Below are positions 17,699 to 25,118 of a stretch of 64,000 nucleotides of DNA, piece by piece. The notes under the pieces are model-generated. The model saw only the letters and a program-made list of their open reading frames with translations. It was not told where the DNA came from and did not search any database. A program made the position numbers and the translations under genes. Within the stretch, counting starts at the first letter, position 1. Each line of letters starts with the position of its first letter. Source of the stretch: Cyclobacteriaceae bacterium (lineage in GTDB: Bacteria; Bacteroidota; Bacteroidia; Cytophagales; Cyclobacteriaceae); contig JAHBUD010000001.1 in assembly GCA_019638255.1 (NCBI GenBank), positions 2,914,001 through 2,978,000 of the forward strand, written 5' to 3'.

Positions 17699-18685
17699 TC
17701 AGTGGTTCAATAGTTTTTTAAACATCTCCAATGCCTTTCCTGACAACAACGATTCGCGGGCTTGCTCCACAGCTTGTGAAATTCCCGCGGGTTGGTTGGC
17801 GCAGAATAATGCCATGGCAGCGTTGGCAATCACTACAGCATTCTGCTGCTCCGAGCCCTTACCCTCCAGTATGTTCAGAAAGATGGATGCAGATTCTTCC
17901 ACCCGATCACCACCCTTAATTCCAGCGGGTGAACTTTTGGTGAAACCAAAATCCTCGGGCAAAACCATGTGCTCACCCCGATTGGAAAAATATTTAATCT
18001 GACCCGTTAATGAAATTTCATCATACCCATCCAAGGCATGCAGGATGATAAAGTCTTTATCTGACTCCTGGTAGAGGTAACCGTATTGGCGTGCCAGTTC
18101 AAGATTAAATACCCCCACCAATTGTTTTTTCGGAAAAGCCGGATTAACCATTGGCCCAAGCATGTTAAAAAAAGTCTTCACCCCTAACTCCTTTCGGATA
18201 GGCGCGACATTTTTCATGGCCGGGTGAAACAACGGTGCATGCATAAAGCAGATGTTTGCCCGGTCAAGACTTTGCTTGAGTTCATCGATATCATTGGTGA
18301 ATTTATAACCAAAATACTCGAGCACATTCGATGAACCGCACGCGGATGACACACCATAATTACCGTGTTTAGCTACGGGCTGTCCGGCACCCGCTACAAC
18401 AAAAGCCGATAGTGTTGAAATGTTAAATGTATTCTTCCCATCACCCCCGGTACCACAAACGTCCATCACGGGGGCATCAAGTTTTACCGGAATGCACAGT
18501 TCCAGCATGGCATCGCGAAAGCCCTCGAGTTCCTGCACGGTGATGTTGCGCATCATATATACCGTCATAAATGCTGTTACCTGGCTGGGATTATATTTTC
18601 CTGACGCCAAATCCACCAGCACCTGCCGCGCGGCTTCCTTGCTCAAGGACTGATGATCGATCAATTCATTTAAAATCTGTTTCAT
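17699..18685 (-). CDS. trpD: Anthranilate phosphoribosyltransferase
   Basis: This 328-residue enzyme attaches phosphoribose from PRPP to anthranilate. The PRPP-binding signature MDVCGTGGDGKNTFNIST is followed by KHGNYGVSSACGSSNVLE and the anthranilate-site segment FNMLGPMVNP. It is a separate protein, not fused to the TrpG amidotransferase as in enterobacteria. It lies nine bases after trpG. Confidence 0.97.
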   Translation of the reverse strand: MKQILNELIDHQSLSKEAARQVLVDLASGKYNPSQVTAFMTVYMMRNITVQELEGFRDAMLELCIPVKLDAPVMDVCGTGGDGKNTFNISTLSAFVVAGAGQPVAKHGNYGVSSACGSSNVLEYFGYKFTNDIDELKQSLDRANICFMHAPLFHPAMKNVAPIRKELGVKTFFNMLGPMVNPAFPKKQLVGVFNLELARQYGYLYQESDKDFIILHALDGYDEISLTGQIKYFSNRGEHMVLPEDFGFTKSSPAGIKGGDRVEESASIFLNILEGKGSEQQNAVVIANAAMALFCANQPAGISQAVEQARESLLSGKALEMFKKLLNH

Positions 18686-18694
18686 GGCATCAAC

Positions 18695-19273
18695 TCATTT
18701 AACTTCCTGGTGCTTTAACCAATTCCGTATCATTTGTGGACCTTCCGGAGTCATGATTGATTCCGGATGAAACTGAAGTCCCTTTACATCATACGTTACA
18801 TGGCGCAATCCCATTACCATACCTTCCGGATTACGCGCTGTTATTTTAAGTTCTGATGGAATGGTGTCAGACTTTACCGCCCATGAATGGTAGTGACATA
18901 CCTGGAAAGAACGTGGTAAACCGTGAAACAGAATCTCATCACAATCAGTAATGATGGCTTCTGAAGTAACGCCATGAAGCACCACCGGAATATTGTACAA
19001 CACTGCACCAAAAACCTCAGCAATACCCTGATGACCCAGGCATATCCCTAAAATACTTTTAGCGGAAGCATAGGCACGTATCACAGCCTTCATAATTCCA
19101 GCCTCATCCGGTATACCCGGACCGGGAGAAAGTAAAATCTTGTCGTACTGGTCAACTGCTTCCAACGAAATTTTATCGTTACGAAAAACGTCATAATCAT
19201 ACCCAGCTTCACGGATGATGTGAACAAGGTTATACGTGAAGGAGTCGTAGTTGTCGAGAATAAGAACTTTCAT
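18695..19273 (-). CDS. trpG: Anthranilate synthase component II, glutamine amidotransferase
   Basis: This 192-residue class-I amidotransferase releases ammonia from glutamine for TrpE. The catalytic triad is visible: C78 in LGICLGHQGIAE and the His-Glu pair in LQFHPESIMTPEG. The oxyanion strand LLSPGPGIPDEAG is present. In some bacteria the same subunit also serves p-aminobenzoate synthesis (PabA role), which cannot be excluded. It begins one base after trpE ends. Confidence 0.95.
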   Translation of the reverse strand: MKVLILDNYDSFTYNLVHIIREAGYDYDVFRNDKISLEAVDQYDKILLSPGPGIPDEAGIMKAVIRAYASAKSILGICLGHQGIAEVFGAVLYNIPVVLHGVTSEAIITDCDEILFHGLPRSFQVCHYHSWAVKSDTIPSELKITARNPEGMVMGLRHVTYDVKGLQFHPESIMTPEGPQMIRNWLKHQEVK

Positions 19274-19274
19274 A

Positions 19275-20678
19275 TCATAAATTTTGCGCCATTACCAATG
19301 CTTTTCGCAACGCAGCCAACTTGTTGTTTACTTCCTGTAATTCCTTTTTCGGATCCGATTTGGAAACAATGCCCGCCCCTGCCTGATACGTTAATCGATT
19401 TTCCTTGCTTAAGAATGTTCGTATCATAATCGCATGATTGAAATCACCATTGAATCCAAGATAACCGATCGCTCCTCCATAAAATCCACGGTTCACATTC
19501 TCATATTGATCGATAAGCGTTAGCGCTTTATGCTTCGGTGCCCCTGATAATGTACCTGCTGGAAATGTTGCCGCAGCCATTTTTAAGGTCTCGGATTGAT
19601 CATCCAGTTTCCCCTTTACTTCAGAAACCAGGTGTATCACATGGGAGTAGTATTGGATCTCCTTGAACACCGCTACCTGAACATTGTGTGCGTGACGGCT
19701 CATATCATTCCTGGCCAGGTCAACCAACATAATGTGCTCAGCATTTTCCTTTTCATCCTTTGACAATTGACTCGCCAACTCAGCATCGCGCAGATCATCG
19801 CCCGTACGTTGAAATGTTCCGGCTATGGGAAAAATACTGGCTTCATTATTTTGTATCCTGAGTTGTGCTTCGGGTGAGGATCCGAATAGCTTAAAACTAC
19901 CATAATCAAAATAGAAAAGATAAGGCGATGGGTTAATCGATCGAAGGGAGCGGTAAACGTTAAACTCATCACCTTTAAATGATGCCGTAAACCTGCGCGA
20001 AAGAACCAGTTGAAATACATCACCCCGGTTGCAATGGGCAATGCCTTTTTCTACACTTCTCATAAATCCATCATCATCAAGATTGGAAGTTTCACCATTT
20101 ACCAGGTTAAACCGGTAAGTGGAGAACCGATTGCTGAAGATCAACTTTTCAATCCGTTCTAGTGATGAAGTTTCCGAACCATCATGAAGCGTATGTTCAA
20201 TCAGCGTTAGCGTATTGGAAAAATGATCGACTACAATCACATACCGGTACAGGTTATAAAGGATATCTGGCACAGTGGATTCGGGTTTAGTAATTTCAAC
20301 TTCCTCAAAAAAGCGAACCGCATCATAAGCCATATAACCAAATAACCCTGTGCCCGGTACCCGTTCACCTTCTTGTACTTCAACGGTAAAGGATGACCGA
20401 AAATCTTCCAAGGCTGCTAACACGTTGTCATCTGTTTGTGGGATTTTTTCCACTTTCCCATCGGGATAAAAACTAGAAATGGCCGTTTGGTCAACCTTGA
20501 ATCCCGCCATAGCATCACAACAAATCAGCGATAAGCTGTTTTCATGTCCATGATAGTCTGAACTCTCCAGTAATATGCTCCCGGCAAACACATCGCGTAA
20601 CTTCAGGTAGATGTTAACCGGAGTCAACGTATCGGCCAACAGTTTTTTCGTGTAAATCTTCAGTTTATAGTTCTTCAT
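19275..20678 (-). CDS. trpE: Anthranilate synthase component I
   Basis: TrpE makes anthranilate from chorismate, with ammonia from TrpG. The 467-residue chain has the N-terminal regulatory segment with the LLESS motif (about residues 37-41) that binds tryptophan for feedback inhibition. The chorismate-binding domain follows, with FPIAGTFQRTGDD, HIMLVDLARNDMSR, TFPAGTLSGAPK and GFYGGAIGYLGFNGD. The LLES motif and the position at the head of the trp genes favour TrpE over PabB. The gene sits just behind the attenuator at 20690-20731. Confidence 0.96.
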   Translation of the reverse strand: MKNYKLKIYTKKLLADTLTPVNIYLKLRDVFAGSILLESSDYHGHENSLSLICCDAMAGFKVDQTAISSFYPDGKVEKIPQTDDNVLAALEDFRSSFTVEVQEGERVPGTGLFGYMAYDAVRFFEEVEITKPESTVPDILYNLYRYVIVVDHFSNTLTLIEHTLHDGSETSSLERIEKLIFSNRFSTYRFNLVNGETSNLDDDGFMRSVEKGIAHCNRGDVFQLVLSRRFTASFKGDEFNVYRSLRSINPSPYLFYFDYGSFKLFGSSPEAQLRIQNNEASIFPIAGTFQRTGDDLRDAELASQLSKDEKENAEHIMLVDLARNDMSRHAHNVQVAVFKEIQYYSHVIHLVSEVKGKLDDQSETLKMAAATFPAGTLSGAPKHKALTLIDQYENVNRGFYGGAIGYLGFNGDFNHAIMIRTFLSKENRLTYQAGAGIVSKSDPKKELQEVNNKLAALRKALVMAQNL

Positions 20679-20689
20679 TTCCGTAACCG

Positions 20690-20731
20690 TGATAAAACAA
20701 AAAGCCCACCTCGTTGAATCGGGGCGGGCTT
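20690..20731 (-). terminator. Attenuator terminator of the trp operon
   Basis: On the minus strand, the stem aagcccgcc / ggtgggctt (nine pairs including one G-U) encloses a 12-base loop and is followed by tttgtttt. It lies between the Trp-rich leader ORF and the trpE start. Nine loop bases (ccgattcaa on the minus strand, opposite 20714-20722) are perfectly complementary to a segment of the leader ORF (20772-20780). This offers the alternative pairing expected of an antiterminator when the ribosome stalls on the Trp codons. Confidence 0.85.
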
Positions 20732-20753
20732 CGCGTAAATTATTTTACAAACA

Positions 20754-20825
20754 CTAAAGCATATTCGACCACCGATTCAATTTGAACCCGTGCCACCACC
20801 ATGCAAATGTGTTCTTATTATTCAT
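20754..20825 (-). CDS. trpL: trp leader peptide
   Basis: This is a 23-codon minus-strand ORF with ATG at 20825 and TAG at 20754-20756. It encodes three consecutive tryptophans (codons 9-11) and a fourth at codon 19, beginning MNNKNTFAWWWHGF. Four TGG codons in 23 residues, 22 bases ahead of a rho-independent terminator and upstream of trpE, is the classic design of ribosome-mediated attenuation. Scarce charged tRNA-Trp stalls the ribosome on the WWW run. That leaves codons 16-18 (ttgaatcgg) free to pair with the terminator loop. The ORF begins three bases after the bTHX stop codon. Confidence 0.88.
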   Translation of the reverse strand: MNNKNTFAWWWHGFKLNRWSNML

Positions 20826-20828
20826 TTA

Positions 20829-21011
20829 TTATTCTGCTTTCTTACGAGCTGTTTTCTTAGGTTTTGCCGCTTTTGATTCATCTTTTGGCTTACCCACTTT
20901 TTTAGAAGCAACGCGCTTCAATCTGGTCTTCAAGGCCTTTTTATTTCTGGATACCCCATAAGAGCCTTTCGAGCGTTTTCCTTTTTTAGACTTTTTATCT
21001 CCTTTTCCCAT
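20829..21011 (-). CDS. 30S ribosomal protein bTHX family
   Basis: This 60-residue protein is very basic (start MGKGDKKSKKGKRSKGSYGV). The opening MGKGDKK..KGK..KGSYG is the hallmark of the bTHX (Thx) small-subunit protein found in Bacteroidota and Thermus, which sits at the top of the 30S head. The C-terminal half is a Lys/Ala/Pro-rich tail longer than in most members. It has a good promoter of its own at 21029-21060. The trp leader ORF starts three bases after its stop, so the two are probably on one transcript. Confidence 0.8.
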   Translation of the reverse strand: MGKGDKKSKKGKRSKGSYGVSRNKKALKTRLKRVASKKVGKPKDESKAAKPKKTARKKAE

Positions 21012-21028
21012 AGGTCGAATTTGTAAAG

Positions 21029-21060
21029 CAAGTATAAGAAGGCGGTTTGATTTTACAAAA
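21029..21060 (-). promoter_or_regulatory. Bacteroidota-type promoter for bTHX (and probably trp)
   Basis: On the minus strand, TTTTG (TTG at 21058-21056) is followed by exactly 19 bases and TATACTTG (21036-21029). This is one mismatch from the TAnnTTTG -7 box and has the standard spacing. Transcription would start near 21022, about ten bases ahead of the bTHX ATG. I found no TAnnTTTG box within the bTHX gene, so this may also be the promoter of the trp operon. Confidence 0.65.
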
Positions 21061-21141
21061 TGCAGCTTAACAATTCACCGAAATACGAAAAGGTCGGTAA
21101 CTTAATGGCTGCTTAAATGTTATAATTAAAATCCGTAACGT

Positions 21142-21609
21142 ATGGCAAAAGCTTCCTTACCAATAATTGACGCGATCCGAAAAGCAGCCCACGCCCTTGA
21201 GCAAAGCAAAGAGTATCAATGGGGTCATATGGGTGCATGCAATTGTGGCTTTCTTGCCCAGCAAGTAACGCAATTGCGCAAAGAAGAGATACACCGCAGG
21301 GCCACGGAACGCTATGGCGACTGGAGTGAACAACTCAACGACTACTGCCCTACTAGTGGACTGCCGCTTGATGATGTGATTTCCGAAATGATCGCTTTTG
21401 GCTTTGATGCCGATGACCTCAAACACCTGGAAAAGCTTTCCGACCCGACTATTCTCCGGACGTTTCCCATTGAAGAACGGTTCTTGAAGCATAATATAAA
21501 AAAAGATGTAGTAGCCTACATGCTGGCATGGGCCAATCTATTGGAGCAAGATTTACTGAAGTCCATTAAGCTACCGTCAATTCAGGAGCCCGTTAAAGTG
21601 GTATTTTAA
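21142..21609 (+). CDS. Conserved hypothetical protein with a GACNCG motif
   Basis: This 155-residue soluble protein is mostly alpha-helical by composition, with no signal or membrane segment. A short cysteine motif, GHMGACNCGFLAQ, lies at about residues 28-40, with one more Cys in DYCPTSGLPLDD. Whether it binds a metal is open. I do not recognise a named family, although the even codon use and good start (ATG after AT-rich leader) support a real gene. Its last 17 bases overlap the 3' end of the minus-strand GNAT gene. Confidence 0.75.
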   Translation: MAKASLPIIDAIRKAAHALEQSKEYQWGHMGACNCGFLAQQVTQLRKEEIHRRATERYGDWSEQLNDYCPTSGLPLDDVISEMIAFGFDADDLKHLEKLSDPTILRTFPIEERFLKHNIKKDVVAYMLAWANLLEQDLLKSIKLPSIQEPVKVVF

Positions 21610-22135
21610 AAAGTATGCAATCCTTCGGTTGATTATTCTGGTTAACGAACCTGAACCATCCGGGCAGTCGTGCCTCTTCTACCAAGCCACATTTCTGGAG
21701 TACACGAATAGATGCGACATTATCAGCATCCACAAATGTTCCGATACGATACACCTCAGGCATTGCCCGTAAAACCGGCAATACTGTATTGCACGCTTCA
21801 GTGGCGTACCCTCTGCCCCATTGTGTTGGACTAATGATGTAGCCAAATTGGATTTTTCCCCGATCATTAATGATCCCGAAGCTCCCGATCAGTCGGTAGG
21901 AATCTTTAAGCCGAATGGAGAATGTGTAGTCGTGGCCTTTTGACCAGGCCGGTATGGCGTATAGTAAAAATTGCCGTGTATCCTTTACTGAGCGATGTGT
22001 GGGCCATGAAACGAAACGGGTTGCCTCCTCCTTGCTGGCGTAGGCGAAAAACATTTCTTCTGCATCTTCGTACCTTAGGCGCTGAAGAATAATTCGTTCA
22101 GCGGTTAGCACTTCCGGTATCGACAAATGTTGCAT
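21593..22135 (-). CDS. GNAT N-acetyltransferase, RimJ/RimL type
   Basis: This 180-residue cytoplasmic protein shows the acetyl-CoA fold. LTAERIILQRLRYEDAEEMF opens as in the RimJ/RimL group, FGYIISPTQWGRGYATEAC contains the pyrophosphate-binding Q/RxxGxG/A equivalent, and VDADNVASIRVLQKCGLVEE is the typical last helix. The acceptor (ribosomal protein, other protein or small amine) cannot be told. It starts 23 bases from the divergent 22159 gene. Confidence 0.9.
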   Translation of the reverse strand: MQHLSIPEVLTAERIILQRLRYEDAEEMFFAYASKEEATRFVSWPTHRSVKDTRQFLLYAIPAWSKGHDYTFSIRLKDSYRLIGSFGIINDRGKIQFGYIISPTQWGRGYATEACNTVLPVLRAMPEVYRIGTFVDADNVASIRVLQKCGLVEEARLPGWFRFVNQNNQPKDCILFKIPL

Positions 22136-22158
22136 ATTGCCTAAACTTAGGTAATTCT

Positions 22159-22401
22159 ATGGCGAAAGGTCAAAACATTGTTCATCAATATTTTAAGAAG
22201 CAATTCGCTGACGGGCTAAAGGTTTTTGTTAAGGTTAATCCGATACAATTTTCAGGAACAGAAATTACCATTGAACCCACCGGAGCGCGACAACTGCGGG
22301 AGCTAACATTCGATGAAAGCATCTTCGAAAATCTTGAGCATGATGGATTTGAGATCTGCAATCCGCTGGAGTTCAACCTCTACCTCTCGGGGCTGGCCTG
22401 A
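22159..22401 (+). CDS. Small conserved hypothetical protein
   Basis: This 80-residue soluble protein (MAKGQNIVHQYFKKQFADGL...) has a balanced composition with no signal, membrane segment or known motif. It is divergently placed from the GNAT gene with a 23-base gap. Gene-like codon use and a start close to the shared control region support it, but the product is unknown to me. It lies just ahead of the SRP RNA promoter. Confidence 0.65.
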   Translation: MAKGQNIVHQYFKKQFADGLKVFVKVNPIQFSGTEITIEPTGARQLRELTFDESIFENLEHDGFEICNPLEFNLYLSGLA

Positions 22402-22426
22402 GATTTCCATTTATCACTAGCAATTC

Positions 22427-22458
22427 TTGAATGTTGAGCCCTTAAACCTGTATATTTG
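22427..22458 (+). promoter_or_regulatory. Promoter of the SRP RNA gene
   Basis: TTG at 22427-22429, 21 bases, then TATATTTG at 22451-22458: a perfect Bacteroidota -7 box. The predicted transcript start, around 22463-22465, coincides with the first base of the SRP RNA. Confidence 0.75.
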
Positions 22459-22463
22459 CCCCC

Positions 22464-22554
22464 GGCAAGCCGGCACGACCAGCTCCTGCTGAACTCCCCC
22501 AGGACCGGAAGGTAGCAAGGGTAGGCGGTTGTAGCGGTGCGATGTTGGTTTGCC
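22464..22554 (+). ncRNA. ffs: Signal recognition particle RNA, small bacterial (4.5S) type
   Basis: This RNA is about 91 bases. The conserved domain IV is clear: ccaggaccggaaggtagcaa with the GGAA tetraloop and the two internal loops that bind Ffh. The 5' end ggcaagcc pairs with the 3' end ggtttgcc to close a single long hairpin. It is followed by a T-rich run (atttttta), acting as terminator. With Ffh and FtsY it targets inner-membrane proteins to SecYEG and YidC. Confidence 0.93.
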
Positions 22555-22615
22555 ATTTTTTATTTTTAACCTTTCCCGATTACGTTAATTTTACCTGTTA
22601 AATCACTACCAAACC

Positions 22616-23272
22616 ATGAAGTTTTTTATCGACACTGCTAACCTCAACGAAATCAAAGAAGCTTATGACCTGGGCGTTTTGGATGGCGTTACTACTAACC
22701 CCTCGCTAATGGCCAAAGAAGGCGTGAAAGGCCATGATAACATCAGGGCACATTACAAAGCCATCTGCGGTATAGTAGATAATAATGTTAGTGCCGAAGT
22801 AATTGCCACCGATTATGAAAACATCATTAAAGAAGGCAAGGAACTAGCCAAGATTGACGACAAGATTGTGGTAAAGGTACCGATGATCAAAGACGGTGTT
22901 AAAGCCATCAAATATTTTTCGGGTGAGGGAATCCGAACCAATTGCACACTTGTATTTTCAGCCGGACAGGCCTTGCTGGCGGCTAAAGCCGGAGCCAGTT
23001 ATGTATCACCGTTCCTGGGGCGTTTGGATGATATAGCGCATGATGGTTTAGACCTGATTGCGCAAATACGCCACATTTACGATAACTACGGATACGAAAC
23101 CGAGGTATTGGCAGCTTCTATTCGCCATACCATGCACCTGATTAAATGTGCGGAAATTGGTGCCGATGTTTCCACCTGTCCGCTAAACGTAATTACAGGT
23201 TTATTGAATCACCCGTTAACCGACTCAGGCTTGGCTAAGTTTTTAGCCGATCACAAGAAAGTAAACGGCTAA
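22616..23272 (+). CDS. Transaldolase / fructose-6-phosphate aldolase family (TalC type)
   Basis: This 218-residue TIM-barrel enzyme belongs to the short transaldolase subfamily. [20 protein letters not shown] and [14 protein letters not shown] are the family opening, and the Schiff-base lysine is K87 in [30 protein letters not shown] and [14 protein letters not shown] follow. Short members act either as transaldolases of the pentose-phosphate pathway or as fructose-6-phosphate aldolases; the sequence alone does not decide. Confidence 0.93.
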   Translation: MKFFIDTANLNEIKEAYDLGVLDGVTTNPSLMAKEGVKGHDNIRAHYKAICGIVDNNVSAEVIATDYENIIKEGKELAKIDDKIVVKVPMIKDGVKAIKYFSGEGIRTNCTLVFSAGQALLAAKAGASYVSPFLGRLDDIAHDGLDLIAQIRHIYDNYGYETEVLAASIRHTMHLIKCAEIGADVSTCPLNVITGLLNHPLTDSGLAKFLADHKKVNG

Positions 23273-23288
23273 GCAATAATCATTAAGC

Positions 23289-23996
23289 ATGTTCTCCACC
23301 GATCCTGTTGTACGCGTTAAGGAAGCCAGTATTTTTCAGGAACACAACACCGTGCTGGGTGACATTAACTTTGAAATTGAGAAAGGAGAATTTGTTTTTG
23401 TTGTAGGACGTACCGGATCAGGGAAGTCATCTTTGTTAAAAACGCTTTACGCTGATTTACCCTTACGCCTGGGCGATATTGAAATTACTGGTTTCAATAT
23501 TCGCGGTATCAAAAACTCAGAAGTGCCATTGCTCCGAAGAAAGCTGGGCATCATCTTTCAGGATTTTCAACTCTTCCCCGATCGTACCGTTGGCGATAAC
23601 CTTACGTTTGTGATGCGCGCGACCGGCTGGCGCGATACCAGTAAAATCAAAACACGATTACAGGAAGTGTTGATGAAAGTGGGGCTTGGATCCGTGGAGA
23701 AAAAAATTCCTCACCAACTTTCAGGAGGCGAACAACAACGCGTAGTGATTGCACGGGCGTTGATTAACGAACCTGCTATACTGATTGCCGATGAACCCAC
23801 CGGAAACCTGGACCCGGAAGTGTCGTTTGGGATTTTAAAAGTTTTTCAGGAGATCAATAAGAGTGGAACGGCTGTACTGATGGCCACGCATGATTACGGA
23901 CTAATTAAAAAGTTTCCATGCCGCATTCTGAAATGTGAGGATGGTAGAGTAATAGATTCTGCGAAAGAGCCCTTTGAGCTCACCATGGAATATTAA
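23289..23996 (+). CDS. ftsE: Cell-division ABC ATPase FtsE
   Basis: This 235-residue ATP-binding subunit has Walker [16 protein letters not shown] (about 42-56), Q-loop [18 protein letters not shown], signature [15 protein letters not shown] and Walker [15 protein letters not shown]. The [12 protein letters not shown]-loop neighbourhood is typical of FtsE, which with FtsX controls peptidoglycan hydrolases at the septum. No ftsX follows here, so its partner must be elsewhere. LolD-type assignment is the main alternative. The stop touches the stop of the convergent anti-sigma-like gene with no gap. Confidence 0.82.
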   Translation: MFSTDPVVRVKEASIFQEHNTVLGDINFEIEKGEFVFVVGRTGSGKSSLLKTLYADLPLRLGDIEITGFNIRGIKNSEVPLLRRKLGIIFQDFQLFPDRTVGDNLTFVMRATGWRDTSKIKTRLQEVLMKVGLGSVEKKIPHQLSGGEQQRVVIARALINEPAILIADEPTGNLDPEVSFGILKVFQEINKSGTAVLMATHDYGLIKKFPCRILKCEDGRVIDSAKEPFELTMEY

Positions 23997-24518
23997 TCAG
24001 ATAGAAACATCCGAAGATTTCTTTTTCGGTACTTCATCAGCAATTTCCTGATCGATTTTATGCAATTGTTGATTCAACAGATCGATGCGCACCAGTAAGT
24101 TCAATACCAGTGCTTCCTTTACCTTTTTGCTTGGCCGAGCCTGCATCTCATCTTTAAGCACTTCATACATCGCCTCCAGTTGCTTAAAATCATTCGTAAA
24201 ACCATTTAAGCCTGCTTCATCTCCCCTAACCATTTCGATCATATCGACCTTATCGGAAATTTCCCGAACATAAAAGGATTCAACATCCTTAAACTCTTTC
24301 ATGACCAGCTGATTATTACGCGATTCTGTAACCCGGGAGTAGAGCAAAAATACCGAAAGCCCCATGAACAGTACGGCTGCCGCACGCCAGAAAACCAGTG
24401 CCAACGATGATCGCTTACCGTATAAACGCGTTTCAATGTTTTGCCATACTTTTTCAGCAGGCTCACGATCGTCAAATGCCTGACGATTGGTGCGGATAAA
24501 TTCTTCCAGGTTTTTCAT
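23997..24518 (-). CDS. Putative anti-sigma factor, membrane-anchored
   Basis: This 173-residue protein begins MKNLEEFIRTNRQAFDDREP (soluble N-terminal part). One membrane helix lies at about residues 40-60 (LVFWRAAAVLFMGLSVFLLY), and a helical extracytoplasmic part contains heptad-like spacing. The gene overlaps the upstream ECF sigma gene by four bases, the usual layout of a sigma/anti-sigma pair. No zinc-binding HxxxCxxC motif is present, so it is not a ZAS-type anti-sigma; the role is inferred from context. Confidence 0.65.
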   Translation of the reverse strand: MKNLEEFIRTNRQAFDDREPAEKVWQNIETRLYGKRSSLALVFWRAAAVLFMGLSVFLLYSRVTESRNNQLVMKEFKDVESFYVREISDKVDMIEMVRGDEAGLNGFTNDFKQLEAMYEVLKDEMQARPSKKVKEALVLNLLVRIDLLNQQLHKIDQEIADEVPKKKSSDVSI

Positions 24519-25060
24519 GATTTCTCCATTAATAGTTCCTTCAATTTCCTTTTCGACCGGTTTAACTGCGACTTCGAAGTTGATTCTGAAATGTCCATGA
24601 TCTCAGCAATCTCCTGATGATCATAACCTTCCAGTAAATATAACGACAGCACGGACCGATAGCCATCCGGCAATGACTCAATCGCATGTTTTACACGATC
24701 AACTGTCAGTTCCGGACGATAAACTTCATCCTCATCTGCTTCGCCAACATCAAAGGTTTCATCATCGGGCCAGGCTTCAAAGCGTTTTTTCTTCAGTTCA
24801 TTAATTGCTTTGTTTACCACAATCCGCTTGAGCCAAGAACCAAAGGTTGCATCGCCCCGGTAAACATTGAGGTTGCGAAAAGCACTAATAAAAGCCTCCT
24901 GCAGAACATCCTCTGCCATATCCTCATCACACACAATCCTGTACGCTACATTGAACATCGACCGTGAATAAAGCTTATACAAACGATGATGCGCCTGCTG
25001 GTCGCCTTCGCGGCAGCGCTCAATCAGGTCATGATGAATATTCAGGGTATCCTGGTTCAA
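24515..25060 (-). CDS. RNA polymerase ECF sigma factor
   Basis: This 181-residue group-4 sigma factor carries region 2 at about residues 15-90 (YKLYSRSMFNVAYRIVCDED, EDVLQEAFISAFRN) and an acidic linker DDETFDVGEADEDE. Region 4 lies at about 120-175 (LPDGYRSVLSLYLLEGYDHQEIAEIMDISESTSKSQ), the last helix reading the -35-like element. It is transcribed behind the nucleotidyltransferase gene (58-base gap) and coupled by ATGA overlap to the membrane protein gene. Confidence 0.94.
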   Translation of the reverse strand: MNQDTLNIHHDLIERCREGDQQAHHRLYKLYSRSMFNVAYRIVCDEDMAEDVLQEAFISAFRNLNVYRGDATFGSWLKRIVVNKAINELKKKRFEAWPDDETFDVGEADEDEVYRPELTVDRVKHAIESLPDGYRSVLSLYLLEGYDHQEIAEIMDISESTSKSQLNRSKRKLKELLMEKS

Positions 25061-25118
25061 CGTAGGTGGTTTCCCGTGAAAATAGACAATTCAAAAACAG
25101 GAAGGTTGCACGGCAGGA

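Noticed and set aside
22427..22560. tRNA or riboswitch in the gap ahead of the transaldolase gene
   Set aside because: The sequence is fully explained by SRP RNA with its promoter and T-run; no tRNA cloverleaf fits.
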